Of a stretch of 64,000 nucleotides of DNA, positions 1-8,905 are shown in pieces. Location of the stretch: the NCBI GenBank assembly GCA_934757275.1, contig CAKVLN010000001.1, positions 62,001 to 126,000 on the forward strand, written 5' to 3'. Within the stretch, counting starts at the first letter, position 1; every line of letters starts with the position of its first letter. The position numbers were made by a program, and so were the translations under genes. The stretch is from an uncultured Candidatus Melainabacteria bacterium. GTDB taxonomy: Bacteria; Cyanobacteriota; Vampirovibrionia; Gastranaerophilales; Gastranaerophilaceae. The notes beneath the pieces are model-generated. The model worked only from the letters and a program-made list of their open reading frames with translations. It was not told where the DNA came from and did not search any database.

Positions 1-151
1 CAACTTTGAAAGTTGTTTTTGCAGGTAAGCCGTTTTTTGTAATAATAGTTTTGCCAACAGTTGCAACTCTGTCTGCAGCGTTCCAGCTTGCTGCAAAAGC
101 TGGTGAAATCATCAATGCTAATGTAAATACAGATACTATAATCTTTTTCAT
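1..151 (-). CDS. Secreted protein, N-terminal fragment (possibly M48 peptidase-like)
   Basis: Only the first 50 codons are in the window; the gene runs off the left edge. The ATG at 151 follows a strong AAGGAGG ribosome site. The first 20 residues form a signal peptide (MKKIIV, hydrophobic core, then SPAFA-A), so the product is exported. The mature start, RVATVGKTIITKNGLP followed by FKV, resembles the 'RV..IG..L......LP..F.V' opening of M48-family metallopeptidases, but the HExxH motif would lie outside the window. It sits 26 nt downstream of gmhA and is probably co-transcribed with it. The family call is a weak inference. Confidence 0.5.
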   Translation of the reverse strand, partial: MKKIIVSVFTLALMISPAFAASWNAADRVATVGKTIITKNGLPAKTTFKV

Positions 152-177
152 AAAGCCTCCTTTTTGAAATCATTGTA

Positions 178-744
178 TCATGAATTTTTATAAAAATAAT
201 CTTCGACTATTTCGCAAATAATATGTCCTGCAATAATGTGTAATTCTTGAATGTTATTGGTGATTTTTGAAGGTACGCAAAGTGCTAATTCAGCCATCTG
301 CAACATTTTACCGCCCTCTTCACCTGTAAATGCAATAGTTTTTATGCCTTTATTTTTTGCAGTTTTAAAAGCCTCAATTACGTTTTGCGAGTTGCCAGAA
401 GTCGAAATTCCAACCAACACGTCGCCTTTTTGTCCAATGGCTTCTAGTGGACGAGAAAAAATATATTCGTGTCCGTAATCGTTGCCAATTGCGGTTAGAG
501 AGGAAGTATTGCAAGTTAAACTATATGCAGGCAAAGGGTTTCTATCCAGTTTGTATTTGCCCATAAGTTCAGCCGCCAAGTGTTGCGAATCCGCTGCAGA
601 ACCGCCATTACCGCAAAAAATAACTTTATTACCTTTAGAAATTGCATCAATCCAAAGTTTTGCAATATCTTCTATAATTTGAGATTTCTCTTTTAATTTA
701 AGAACATTATTGCTTATTTTTTCTAGCTCTGAATTAATTCCCAC
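178..744 (-). CDS. gmhA: Phosphoheptose isomerase (D-sedoheptulose-7-phosphate isomerase)
   Basis: A SIS-domain protein of about 188 residues, normal for GmhA, which converts sedoheptulose 7-phosphate to D-glycero-D-manno-heptose 7-phosphate for the lipopolysaccharide inner core. Visible motifs are the phosphate loop CGNGGSAADSQHLAAEL, the second SIS loop STSGNS, and the C-terminal QELHIIAGHIICE helix that carries catalytic histidines. A TTG two codons upstream (750) is also in frame, but it abuts the AGGAG ribosome site, whereas the GTG at 744 sits 6 nt from it, so GTG is preferred. A general SIS isomerase is the alternative, but the motif pattern is that of GmhA. Confidence 0.93.
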   Translation of the reverse strand: MGINSELEKISNNVLKLKEKSQIIEDIAKLWIDAISKGNKVIFCGNGGSAADSQHLAAELMGKYKLDRNPLPAYSLTCNTSSLTAIGNDYGHEYIFSRPLEAIGQKGDVLVGISTSGNSQNVIEAFKTAKNKGIKTIAFTGEEGGKMLQMAELALCVPSKITNNIQELHIIAGHIICEIVEDYFYKNS

Positions 745-828
745 CTTCAACTCCTAATATCATTAAACAAACCTTAATATAAATGTTATCATAGATGGAA
801 TTTTTATTAAAGTAGCTATAATTAATTG

Positions 829-857
829 CTGATACTCAAACTTTTTTATGCTACATT
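829..857 (+). promoter_or_regulatory. Promoter of the laccase-domain gene, leaderless type
   Basis: CTGATA (829-834), 17 bp, then TACATT (852-857). The -10 box ends 6 nt before the ATG at 864 and there is no Shine-Dalgarno, so transcription should start at or next to the start codon. The -35 is a 4/6 match. Confidence 0.5.
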
Positions 858-863
858 ATAAGC

Positions 864-1517
864 ATGTTTTATTTCGATGATTTTAATGGAACAAAAGTTC
901 TTAAAAGTGATTTATTAGAAGAGATTGTCGCATTTTTTTCGACTAGAGAGTTACCTGATTTAACGAAATTGAATGCTAGTCGAGTACTTTCGCCTGTTCA
1001 AACTCATAGTGACAATGTTGAGTTTATTGATGATAGACAAGAATACCCAAATACAGATGGACTAATTTTGACAAACCCAAAGGACGCTATATATTTGCGT
1101 TTTGCGGACTGTACACCATTAATTCTTTTTGATAAAAAGCAAAAAATTGTAGCGGTTTCTCATGCTGGTTGGCGTGGAACTGCGCAGAAAATCGGAGTTA
1201 AAACGGTTCAAAAAATGCAAGCTAACCCAGAAGATATTGTTGCGCTAATTGGACCTGCAATTTCTATGTGTTGTTATGAGGTTTCAGAAGAAGTGCGTGA
1301 CACACTTCTTGCAACAGTTAATGATAAAGACGGGTTGTTTGTGAACAGAAATGTTGATTTAAAGCGTATCAATGCGCAGCAACTTAAAGAGATTGGCGTT
1401 AAACAAATTGATATTTGCCCGTATTGCACAAGTTGCGATAATGATTTGTTCTATTCGTATCGCAAGGAAAACGGAACGGACAAAAGACATATTGCCGTTG
1501 CAAAATTAGTTGATTAA
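864..1517 (+). CDS. pgeF: Laccase-domain purine nucleoside phosphorylase (YfiH/PgeF family)
   Basis: 217 residues, slightly shorter than the usual 240. The family (formerly 'polyphenol oxidase', DUF152) is a copper/zinc enzyme acting on purine nucleosides; E. coli YfiH is also linked to peptidoglycan editing. The metal ligands are visible: VQTHSD (H48), ADC (C83) and SHAGWRGT (H100), followed by GPAISMCCYEV and the C-terminal CPYCTSCDNDLFYSYRK. The gene stands alone and is divergent from gmhA. No ribosome site precedes the ATG; a -10 box 6 nt upstream suggests a leaderless message. The biological substrate in this organism is not shown by sequence. Confidence 0.9.
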   Translation: MFYFDDFNGTKVLKSDLLEEIVAFFSTRELPDLTKLNASRVLSPVQTHSDNVEFIDDRQEYPNTDGLILTNPKDAIYLRFADCTPLILFDKKQKIVAVSHAGWRGTAQKIGVKTVQKMQANPEDIVALIGPAISMCCYEVSEEVRDTLLATVNDKDGLFVNRNVDLKRINAQQLKEIGVKQIDICPYCTSCDNDLFYSYRKENGTDKRHIAVAKLVD

Positions 1518-1534
1518 AAGCGTTAAATCTTTTA

Positions 1535-3178
1535 TTAAGCACTCATTTTTTGTTCTTGACCAGCCAATTTCGCTTGTTCAGCTTTTCTCTTTTTGTCAAG
1601 CGCATTTGTAATATAAATGTTCAAGTTTGGAATACCAAGACCAAGAACTAGGCTGGCTACCAAATAACCAGAAACTTGTGCAATGTTCAAAGTTCTCAAA
1701 CGTTTTTTAGTTGCTTTTCTAACGCCTTCAGGAAGTTTTTCCAAATCTTTAACCATTTCATTGAATTTCTTGTTAAGAAGTTTGCCGTTTTCGGTTTTAG
1801 TAGTTTCAATGCCGTTGTTTGCCAAAGTTTCAACAAGAACTTCATCTCTTGATTTCAAGCTGCCGTTAAAGGTACGTTTGAATTTGCCAGCATCTTTAGA
1901 AGCTGCTCTATAATTCAATGTTGATTTGTCTAAACCGTCTGCAACAAGCTTGTTAACGATATCGCCTAAAATCAACCAACTTACATAGCCTAATGTATCT
2001 TTTGTCAAACTTTCTCTAAGTTCGTCTTTGTCACGAGTTGCGAAAATTCTTGAAATAATTGTTAAGCCATACAAACCTTTTAATTGGTTAATTGTAGGCA
2101 TTTTACCATTAAATGCCATTTTCTCCATAAATTTAGAAGGTGATTTCACAAATGATACAGGTGACATATTTAATGTGCCTAAAATCATTGAGAAGAAGGC
2201 AGCAGCACTGCCAACTTTCAAAGCTTTAAAGCCGTTGCTCTTATCTTTTGAACGACCTTCAACACCAACGAAACCATCTGAACCTGTTTTCAATTTTGTC
2301 AGATAAATGTTCAATGGTTGTACAGAAAGTCCTATTGTAGTTGCAATTCCAAAGCCCATTGCAGAACGAGTTTTCATGAATTTTGATAAGCCCTTTATGA
2401 AGCTGTTTTCTTTAACTGCTTTTCCAGATTTGATTTGTTCTTCAAATGCGCTTTTTACGTTATCTTTGTTGAAAGAGTCTGATACTATAAATAAGTCGTT
2501 TAATAAAGATTTCAAATTAGTTTTGCTAACTGTTTTTTTATCTAAAGATTCCAAAATATATTCTGATTGCGCACCAGTGCTTTCTGTGATTTTATTCATT
2601 AAAACTTCTCTAGACTTAGAAGTTTTTTCTTTTGTCCATTCGTTGAAGTTAACTTTACTATTCAAAGATTCATCAAGGTATTTTGCAACTTCATCAATTT
2701 TTTCTTTAGAAATTCTAGTATAACCTTCTTTGTCAGCAAATTTAGAATCAGGATTGTATGCTTTTACGTTTTCCAAAGTTGCTTTAATGTAATCAAGTTG
2801 AGTTTTATTGTCTTTTAATTGTTGTGCTTTATTTTCAGCCAAAATGTTTAAAGTTTCAGGGGCTGTAAAAATATTATTTACGTTCAAGCCAAATTTTTTG
2901 TTCAAACTTTTTGCAATCAACCAACCAGCACCTGCACCGAATAAGCCGATACAAGAGTCGTTTACTGTACCCATAATTTCACGTCTACCAGTTTCCAAAC
3001 CAGCAGCAGGACCACGTTGTACGAAATCAATCGTAGTTCTTGGGGCTACCATTGAGCAAAAGTCAACACCATTAGCACCAACGGCTTGGTTTGTTGCTAA
3101 ATATCTCAAGCTTGTGTCAACTACGCCTTTGAATTGAGGTTTGTAATTTTGTTGTTGTTGATTAAATTGTACTTTCAT
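1535..3178 (-). CDS. FKG-motif protein 1, lineage-specific, membrane-associated
   Basis: 547 residues with no recognised enzyme family. The N-terminus is short and polar (MKVQFNQQQQ), with PQFKG at residues 14-18 and then a conserved block (about 45-95) containing APRT and GRREI. Several Gly/Ala-rich hydrophobic stretches follow (about 78-92, 270-290, 320-335, 505-525) and the tail is basic. It aligns along its whole length with the next gene upstream, for example MPTINQLKGLYG with RDKDELRES here against FPTMDQ with DDKNELAES there, so the two are tandem paralogs. The ribosome site AAGGTAA lies within the end of the upstream gene and only two bases separate them, so they are co-transcribed. 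Function unknown; a scaffold or membrane-associated role is a guess. Confidence 0.85.
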   Translation of the reverse strand: MKVQFNQQQQNYKPQFKGVVDTSLRYLATNQAVGANGVDFCSMVAPRTTIDFVQRGPAAGLETGRREIMGTVNDSCIGLFGAGAGWLIAKSLNKKFGLNVNNIFTAPETLNILAENKAQQLKDNKTQLDYIKATLENVKAYNPDSKFADKEGYTRISKEKIDEVAKYLDESLNSKVNFNEWTKEKTSKSREVLMNKITESTGAQSEYILESLDKKTVSKTNLKSLLNDLFIVSDSFNKDNVKSAFEEQIKSGKAVKENSFIKGLSKFMKTRSAMGFGIATTIGLSVQPLNIYLTKLKTGSDGFVGVEGRSKDKSNGFKALKVGSAAAFFSMILGTLNMSPVSFVKSPSKFMEKMAFNGKMPTINQLKGLYGLTIISRIFATRDKDELRESLTKDTLGYVSWLILGDIVNKLVADGLDKSTLNYRAASKDAGKFKRTFNGSLKSRDEVLVETLANNGIETTKTENGKLLNKKFNEMVKDLEKLPEGVRKATKKRLRTLNIAQVSGYLVASLVLGLGIPNLNIYITNALDKKRKAEQAKLAGQEQKMSA

Positions 3179-3180
3179 AT

Positions 3181-4866
3181 TTACCTTGCTAGTTTAGTAT
3201 CAGCTCTAAAACCTGCTGTTAACTTGTTGTACTTAACGTTTAGAGGAGTTACTGGTTCTTTTTTAGTTTCATCTTTTTGTGTAGTTTGTGCTTTTTCTTG
3301 AGCAAGCTTTAATGCTTGTTCGTGTTTTTTTCTGGTTTTGTGTCTGGTATAAATTGGAACAATAATCCCTAACAATGCTAATGATACACCAATGCTTGTC
3401 GCTTGGCAAGCAGAACGCATGTTACATGCGCTTTTTAGTTCTTTTTGTATTGTTCTAGCTTGTGCTTCTGTTGGTTTTGCGCCTTTTAGTGCTTGTTGAG
3501 TTTTACTTACAACTTCTTCAGATGATTTTATGTTAACATCTTTAACCCAATGCCAGAATTTCTTAGCTACATTTTCATCACCTTTAAGAGGTTTTGTATC
3601 GTTCAATAAAGAAACACCTGTTGTTTTTTCTGCAAGTGTTGCAGCGGCTTTTGCAGCATAATCACCTAAGAAATATAAGCCAGAGAAAGTTGCAATATCT
3701 CTTACTGTTGATTCTGCTAGTTCGTTCTTGTCATCAGCAGCTGCCATACGAGAGGCAAAGGTTGTTGTTGAAATAATTCTAGCTTGATCCATTGTTGGGA
3801 ACATTCCCTTAAACTCAAGCATATTCATTGTTGGACGTTTCATCATAGAAAGAAGTGAAACGCCAACCATTGAAGAAATTGAAATCAATTTTTGTTTTAG
3901 CAAGCCTTCTTTTGCTTTTGCAGTTTCTTCAACGTTGTCTTTTTCTTTACCAAAGTCATCATAAATTGGCGCACCTTTTACACCAGAAACTTTTCCTGTA
4001 ATCCAACGGTTGATATATTGCATAGAGGCTGCAAGTGGAAGAATTACTGCTAAGCCTGCTAAACTCTTCGTTTTAACGAGTTTTTTACTCTTCTTGGCAA
4101 ATTCTTCAATACCTATTCCTGATTTTTGGTATTCTTTAAAGTATTTTACCGAATCTTCCAGCATAGAATTTACAGAAGATGCGTGAACTATTTTTTCATT
4201 GTCAGCAATTTTTATGTTATCTGCAACATGAACTTTGCTTACGATTTCGTTAGAAATCTTTTTAACTTGTTTCTTGATTGCTCTGTTGCTTTCGCTAGAA
4301 CGTGTTAATTCAGCAAGTTGTTTTGAATATTTTTCAACTTCTTCTTGACCTAAAGCGTTAGCATCTTTAAATCTAAGTTTGTCTTTACCTTCAAAACCTT
4401 CGATGTTTCCTAAAATATTTTTTAAAGCTTCTTGAACCTTGTCTTCTGATTTTGCATTTTTGTAATAATCAGAGGCTTTATCAATCAAGGAACTATCAGC
4501 CCAGCAACCTGCCATCTTAGAACCTTTTGGCATAATAAGCGGTTCTAAGCATTTGGCTAGACCTAGTGTTACAAGGCTCGGTATCAAACAGTTTACAACA
4601 AGCCCAGAAGATTCACGTCTAAAGGCTTCAAAACCTGCGAACCAGTTTGTTTGAGATTCAACGACTGTTCTTGGAAGAATTGCAGATAACATGTCAATTA
4701 CAGTAACGTTAACCATCGGCATTCTTTCACATGCTTGAATGCCTGCCAACGCAATTTCGCCAACACCTTTAAAGCTTGGGTCTTGTTTGCCCTGCTCTTT
4801 TTTATAGATATTGTTGCTATTTATTCTGCTAGTATTGTCTACACCAATTTTTGTTATCATACACAT
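3181..4866 (-). CDS. FKG-motif protein 2, tandem paralog
   Basis: 561 residues. SFKG at residues 31-34 is followed by the same domain order as its neighbour: an ILPRT/FRRESSG block near 63-90, a charged helical middle (about 130-260), hydrophobic segments near 270-285 and 325-345, a FPTMDQ...DDKNELAES block, and a hydrophobic segment near 500-515 followed by basic residues. It is the first gene of the two-gene unit. Two ATGs are possible (4866 and 4860); GAAGAAG upstream suits either. The 270 bp between it and the next gene hold no gene that I can see. Function unknown; the paralogy is directly visible. Confidence 0.85.
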   Translation of the reverse strand: MCMITKIGVDNTSRINSNNIYKKEQGKQDPSFKGVGEIALAGIQACERMPMVNVTVIDMLSAILPRTVVESQTNWFAGFEAFRRESSGLVVNCLIPSLVTLGLAKCLEPLIMPKGSKMAGCWADSSLIDKASDYYKNAKSEDKVQEALKNILGNIEGFEGKDKLRFKDANALGQEEVEKYSKQLAELTRSSESNRAIKKQVKKISNEIVSKVHVADNIKIADNEKIVHASSVNSMLEDSVKYFKEYQKSGIGIEEFAKKSKKLVKTKSLAGLAVILPLAASMQYINRWITGKVSGVKGAPIYDDFGKEKDNVEETAKAKEGLLKQKLISISSMVGVSLLSMMKRPTMNMLEFKGMFPTMDQARIISTTTFASRMAAADDKNELAESTVRDIATFSGLYFLGDYAAKAAATLAEKTTGVSLLNDTKPLKGDENVAKKFWHWVKDVNIKSSEEVVSKTQQALKGAKPTEAQARTIQKELKSACNMRSACQATSIGVSLALLGIIVPIYTRHKTRKKHEQALKLAQEKAQTTQKDETKKEPVTPLNVKYNKLTAGFRADTKLAR

Positions 4867-5137
4867 TTACTTCTTCACAATGGGATATCAAATCCTTGAT
4901 ATAAATTGATTATATCAACTTACATATATATTTAAAAGCACGAGAAAATAAAAATTGCTATGATTTTGGCTTTTGTAAAGGAAATGTTAAGACGAATTTC
5001 TGCATATTTTTTTCGGGTAAAGAAAGTTATCTTAATTCCAGTAAATTTAATAGTGTTATTGAAACCTAACATCATTTTAATGTGGTTAATACCCAAAAAT
5101 TCTAGATTAAAATAATTGTAAAGATTTGTAACAATTT

Positions 5138-5956
5138 TTACAGGCTTAAATAGTATTCTTTCAAAAGTTTAGCGTCATCTTCAATATTAGGGCTTTCGCA
5201 AACCACTGCACCTTTTACGTCAAAAGCTTTGAACGCTTTCAACAAATCTTTATAATTAAAATCGGAATCTTCTAAGTTCAAATGTTTTTTCTCGCCTTTT
5301 GCGCCATAATCAATGCCTGCAACGTGTGCGTGGAAATTATCTAGCGCAACTTGTCCAAGTTCACGTCCAATAGTTTCAAAGATTTCTGCAAACTCATCAT
5401 AAGTATTTACAATTCCATTATATCTAGCGTGCAAATGCGAAAAATCAACGCAAGGCAACACTTGTTCAAACTCTTTAGAAAGTCTAACGATTTCTGCCAA
5501 ATCGCCCCATTGAGTAGCTTTTCCTGTAGTTTCTGGTCTTATCCAGATTTTGTTATCTGTTTGTGCCAATGCATCAGTTATTATTTTTGTTTGTTCTGCG
5601 ACTTGTTTATAAACTAATTCTGCGTCCATGCCCAAATAATAAGCTGCGTGATAAGTTATGCTATAACCGCCAAGCTCGTTTGCAACCTCTGCGGTTTCAA
5701 TAATTCTTTGTGCGCTAGCTTCAACTTTTTCTGGCTCTCTAGCGTTAAGATTTACATAAAAAGGTGCGTGCGCAGTGATAACCTTATTAGAATTTCCAAC
5801 AGCTTCACGGCTCTTATCGCTAATTCTAACACCACGAACAAATTCCAATTCAAGTCCGTCTAAATTCATGTCATTAAGTACTTTAAAGCCAACTTCGTAG
5901 CCTTTGCCTTCAGCCTTCAATGGCACACCAGCCGTTAGAAAATTCAATTTGTCCAT
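5138..5956 (-). CDS. nfo: Endonuclease IV-like TIM-barrel protein (AP endonuclease family 2)
   Basis: 272 residues, close to the 280 of Nfo, which cuts DNA at abasic sites using three zinc ions. Family landmarks in order: HAPFYVNLNA (H63), YHAAYY (H103), PETTG (E142), CVDFSHLHARYNG (D171, H174), FHAHVAG (H209, H211), KKHLNLED (H225) and CESPN (E254). These match the metal ligand series of endonuclease IV. Some motifs are degenerate (PETTGK for ETTAG, CVDFSH for CVDTCH), so a sugar-isomerase-like relative cannot be excluded. AAAGGTAG precedes the ATG. It lies 11 nt after the formyltransferase gene, as the last gene of a three-gene operon. Confidence 0.8.
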   Translation of the reverse strand: MDKLNFLTAGVPLKAEGKGYEVGFKVLNDMNLDGLELEFVRGVRISDKSREAVGNSNKVITAHAPFYVNLNAREPEKVEASAQRIIETAEVANELGGYSITYHAAYYLGMDAELVYKQVAEQTKIITDALAQTDNKIWIRPETTGKATQWGDLAEIVRLSKEFEQVLPCVDFSHLHARYNGIVNTYDEFAEIFETIGRELGQVALDNFHAHVAGIDYGAKGEKKHLNLEDSDFNYKDLLKAFKAFDVKGAVVCESPNIEDDAKLLKEYYLSL

Positions 5957-5967
5957 ATTACTACCTT

Positions 5968-6909
5968 TTACTTAAATTCTTCCCCGATTTTTGGATTAAC
6001 GATTCTGATAAAATCCTTGCTATCGCCCATAAAGAAACTGCCGAATTGCATTACAGTAGGAACGACAAGCCCTTTTGAAGTTGCAATAAAGAATTTATCA
6101 TCTTCAATTTTTGCAACTGTTCCAGCTGGGTGTGGAACGCAAAAAGCGTCCGATGCAACTTCTACTTTCATAATTTTCATCATGTTGCCACGAAAAGTCG
6201 TACTAGCAAGTATAAATGGGTTCAAAGCTCTTACAAAACGTTCAATTTCTTCTGCAGTTTTGTTGTAATTAATAAATAATTCTTGTTCGCTCAAGCCCTT
6301 ACCAGAAATAAAGTCGCCATTTGGTTGTTTAATTCTAGGTAGTGGTTGAACTTCATAAGCTCGAAGAACTTGTAGTAAGAGTTCAATACCAACGACGTTC
6401 AATTCATTAAAAATAGTACCCATAGTAGCCTTTGAGTGAATGTGGTAAGGTTTTTGAGCGATAATGTCGCCAGTGTCAAAACTGTCGTCCATAAAATGAA
6501 TAGTAACGCCTGTTTCGGTTTCACCATTCATAATAACTCTTGAATAAGGGTTGCCGCCTCTGTATTTTGGCAACATTGAAGGGTGAACGTTTATAAAACC
6601 GTCTTTTGTGGCCTCTAATAAAATGCGAGGAATTTTGTAGTTGAACGAACAAACAACCGCAGCGTCAACATTTAATGCTCGAATTTTTTCGATTAATTGA
6701 GGTTCATCAAGTTCATCATAATCAACATAATTCAATCTTCTTGAGTATACGAAATTCTTGAAATCATAATACATGTTGTGGTCTTTTTTAGGACCTAAAA
6801 CTCCAACAATATTTACTCCTGCCATCAAAAGACCGTCAAGCCCAATATAAGCCATATCAGGAATGCCGACAAAAAGTATTCTTTTTTTAAACAGAGTTCT
6901 ATTGAACAT
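5968..6909 (-). CDS. Formyltransferase (Fmt/ArnA type)
   Basis: 313 residues, the size of methionyl-tRNA formyltransferase. The catalytic Asn-His-Asp set is visible: NVHPSMLPKYRGG (N107, H109) and the FDTGDI segment with its Asp. A C-terminal OB-like domain (about 210-313, with FVRALNPFILAST) fits Formyl_trans_C. The N-terminus (VGIPDMAYIGLDGLLMAGVN) and RGGNPYSRVIMNGE look somewhat like sugar-nucleotide formyltransferases such as ArnA, so the substrate could be initiator Met-tRNA or a 4-amino sugar. The start codon overlaps the upstream stop by one base (TAATG), so translation is coupled. Confidence 0.82.
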   Translation of the reverse strand: MFNRTLFKKRILFVGIPDMAYIGLDGLLMAGVNIVGVLGPKKDHNMYYDFKNFVYSRRLNYVDYDELDEPQLIEKIRALNVDAAVVCSFNYKIPRILLEATKDGFINVHPSMLPKYRGGNPYSRVIMNGETETGVTIHFMDDSFDTGDIIAQKPYHIHSKATMGTIFNELNVVGIELLLQVLRAYEVQPLPRIKQPNGDFISGKGLSEQELFINYNKTAEEIERFVRALNPFILASTTFRGNMMKIMKVEVASDAFCVPHPAGTVAKIEDDKFFIATSKGLVVPTVMQFGSFFMGDSKDFIRIVNPKIGEEFK

Positions 6910-7310
6910 TAAACCGTAACCTTAGTTTTAATCATATCTTCAAGAATTTTTGAACAATCATTAACCATGTTAGTGCAGTGAGCTTTTCTTTCTGGGGATT
7001 GCATTACCATACCTCTTGTCAAAACTCGACAACAAGTTGCTTTGTGGGTTTTGGTAAATTCTGAAATAAACTCTCTTGCCATTGCTCTTGCTTGAGGTTC
7101 ATTGCCAGCTTGATTTTCTCTTCCAAACAAATAGCCCAAAACAATTTGAGAGCCTGCAATAGCTCCACATAAACAACCAGAGCCCATGCCGCCAGAAAAA
7201 GAGGTTGCTACTGACAAAAGCTCTTTTGGAACCAGACCTTTTTCAATAGCCTCCATAATTATACTTTCTGAACAAGAATAGCCTTGGTTAAAATACTCGG
7301 TTGCTTTCAC
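6909..7310 (-). CDS. C_GCAxxG_C_C family redox-active protein
   Basis: 133 residues. Cysteines and motif fit this small putative redox family: YSCSES (C13), GSGCLCGAIAGSQIVLG (C46, C48), ATCCRV (C93, C94) and HCTNMVNDC (C112, C119). Members are thought to bind a metal or Fe-S centre or cycle disulfides; no reaction is established. The GTG start is supported by GAGGATTAAAAA upstream. It is the first gene of the operon with the formyltransferase and the endonuclease IV-like gene. Nothing in the sequence explains that association. Confidence 0.85.
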   Translation of the reverse strand: MKATEYFNQGYSCSESIIMEAIEKGLVPKELLSVATSFSGGMGSGCLCGAIAGSQIVLGYLFGRENQAGNEPQARAMAREFISEFTKTHKATCCRVLTRGMVMQSPERKAHCTNMVNDCSKILEDMIKTKVTV

Positions 7311-7373
7311 TTTTTAATCCTCACTTTATTTTATATTACCATCAAATTCAAATTTTAACTAGGGGTAAGATTG

Positions 7374-7403
7374 AAAAAATGCGCCCAAATGGACGCATTT
7401 TTT
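7374..7403 (-). terminator. Intrinsic terminator of gatB
   Basis: AAAAATGCG and CGCATTTTTT arms (read on the minus strand) with a short inner stem, starting about 23 nt after the gatB stop and ending in a T-run. It is symmetric, but on the minus strand it separates gatB from the following operon. Confidence 0.85.
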
Positions 7404-7425
7404 ACTGAATATTTTATATAGAAGT

Positions 7426-8874
7426 CTAGCCTTCCAATATTTGTCTAACAAGTTCGTTAACAGTTTTTGGATTAGCTCTACCTTTTGTTTCCTTCATAAC
7501 TTGACCAACAAAGAAACCTAGCAAGTTTGTCTTACCGTTCTTGTAAGCTTCAACTTGATTTGGATTAGCGTCAACAATCTTCTTAACAATTTCTTTGATT
7601 GCGCCTTCGTCAGAAATTTGGCTCAAGCCTTTCTTTTCTACGATTGCAGATGCTTTGTCACCATTTGTAATCATATCTTCAACAAGAATTTGTTTACCGA
7701 TATTGTTAGAAATAGTGCCTTTTTCGATTAATGAAATAAGTTCAGCCAAATTTTCAGGAGTTAGTTTTGTATCAGTAATTTCAACTTTGTTTTCCTTTAA
7801 GTAGGCTGCGATTTCACCCATCATAAAGTTTACTGCTATCTTAGCATTAGCACCAAGTTCTAGAACCTTATCAAAGAATAGTGCTAAAGGCATTTGTTCA
7901 ACAATAACGCAAGCATCATATTCGCTTAAACCAATGCTCATATATCTTTGACGCTTAGCTTCTGGAAGTTCTGGCATTTTTGCTCTGATTTCTTCAACCC
8001 ATTCTCTTGAAATTTCAAGAGGCATCAAATCTGGTTCTGGGAAGTATCTGTAATCGTGGGCGTCTTCTTTACCTCTCATAGAGCGAGTTTCTTTCAAGTT
8101 GTCGTCCCAAAGTCTTGTTTCTTGAACGACTTGACCGCCTTCTTCAACGATTTCGATTTGTCTATCGATTTCGTATTCAATAGCTCTTTGAAGTGCAGAG
8201 AAACTATTAACGTTCTTGATTTCTGCTCTTGTACCAAATTCTTTTGAACCTTTTGGCATAATAGAAATGTTTGCGTCACATCTCATAGAACCTTCTTCTA
8301 AGTTACCGTCACAAACGCCTAGGTATCTAACAATGTCACGAAGTTCTTCCATGTAGTTTCTAGCTTCTTCGCTTGATCTCATATCTGGTTCAGAAACGAT
8401 TTCTAAAAGTGGAGTTCCAGCTCTGTTTAAGTCAACAAGAGAATAAGTAGCTCCGTTGATACCAGCAGCACCAACGTGAACAAGTTTACCAGCATCTTCT
8501 TCTAAGTGCGCTCTTGTAATACCAATTCTTTTGCCTTTTACATCGATATAACCGTTTACACAAATTGGTTCATCGTATTGAGAAATTTGATAACCTTTTG
8601 GTAGGTCTGGATAGAAGTATTGTTTTCTATCGAACTTACAACGGCTAGGAATATCACAGTGCAAAGCTAAACCAAGCAAAATACCCATGTTTACGCATTC
8701 TTTGTTAAGAACTGGCAAAACACCTGGCATGCCCAATGTAATAGGGCTGATTTGTGTATTTTGTTCGTTACCAAATTCAGTTGAATCAGGTGCGAAAATT
8801 TTTGACTTAGTTTTTAACTGTGCGTGAACTTCTAAACCAATCACGACTTCGTATTTATCTCTTAAATCTGTCAT
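7426..8874 (-). CDS. gatB: Aspartyl/glutamyl-tRNA(Asn/Gln) amidotransferase subunit B
   Basis: 482 residues, full length. GatB is the kinase/synthetase subunit of GatCAB, which converts Glu-tRNA(Gln) and Asp-tRNA(Asn) to the amidated forms in the cytoplasm. The start VIGLEVHAQLKTKSKIF, the FDRKQYFYPDLPKGYQISQ segment, the LVDLNRAGTPLLEIVSEPD block and the C-terminal YqeY-like helical tail are diagnostic. GAGG precedes the ATG. gatA and gatC are not in the window. Its own terminator lies just downstream and yraN just upstream. Confidence 0.98.
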   Translation of the reverse strand: MTDLRDKYEVVIGLEVHAQLKTKSKIFAPDSTEFGNEQNTQISPITLGMPGVLPVLNKECVNMGILLGLALHCDIPSRCKFDRKQYFYPDLPKGYQISQYDEPICVNGYIDVKGKRIGITRAHLEEDAGKLVHVGAAGINGATYSLVDLNRAGTPLLEIVSEPDMRSSEEARNYMEELRDIVRYLGVCDGNLEEGSMRCDANISIMPKGSKEFGTRAEIKNVNSFSALQRAIEYEIDRQIEIVEEGGQVVQETRLWDDNLKETRSMRGKEDAHDYRYFPEPDLMPLEISREWVEEIRAKMPELPEAKRQRYMSIGLSEYDACVIVEQMPLALFFDKVLELGANAKIAVNFMMGEIAAYLKENKVEITDTKLTPENLAELISLIEKGTISNNIGKQILVEDMITNGDKASAIVEKKGLSQISDEGAIKEIVKKIVDANPNQVEAYKNGKTNLLGFFVGQVMKETKGRANPKTVNELVRQILEG

Positions 8875-8905
8875 AAATTAATCCTCACTTAATAAAATTA
8901 TTTTA

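Noticed and set aside
4867..5137. Possible small gene or RNA in the 270-bp gap
   Set aside because: Only AT-rich sequence; no promoter-terminator pair, tRNA or ORF with a ribosome site could be supported.
5351..5617. Plus-strand reading frames opposite the endonuclease IV-like gene and many similar antisense frames elsewhere
   Set aside because: They lie opposite strongly recognised genes, lack ribosome sites and have low-complexity, Phe/Ser/Leu-rich translations typical of antisense of AT-rich genes.
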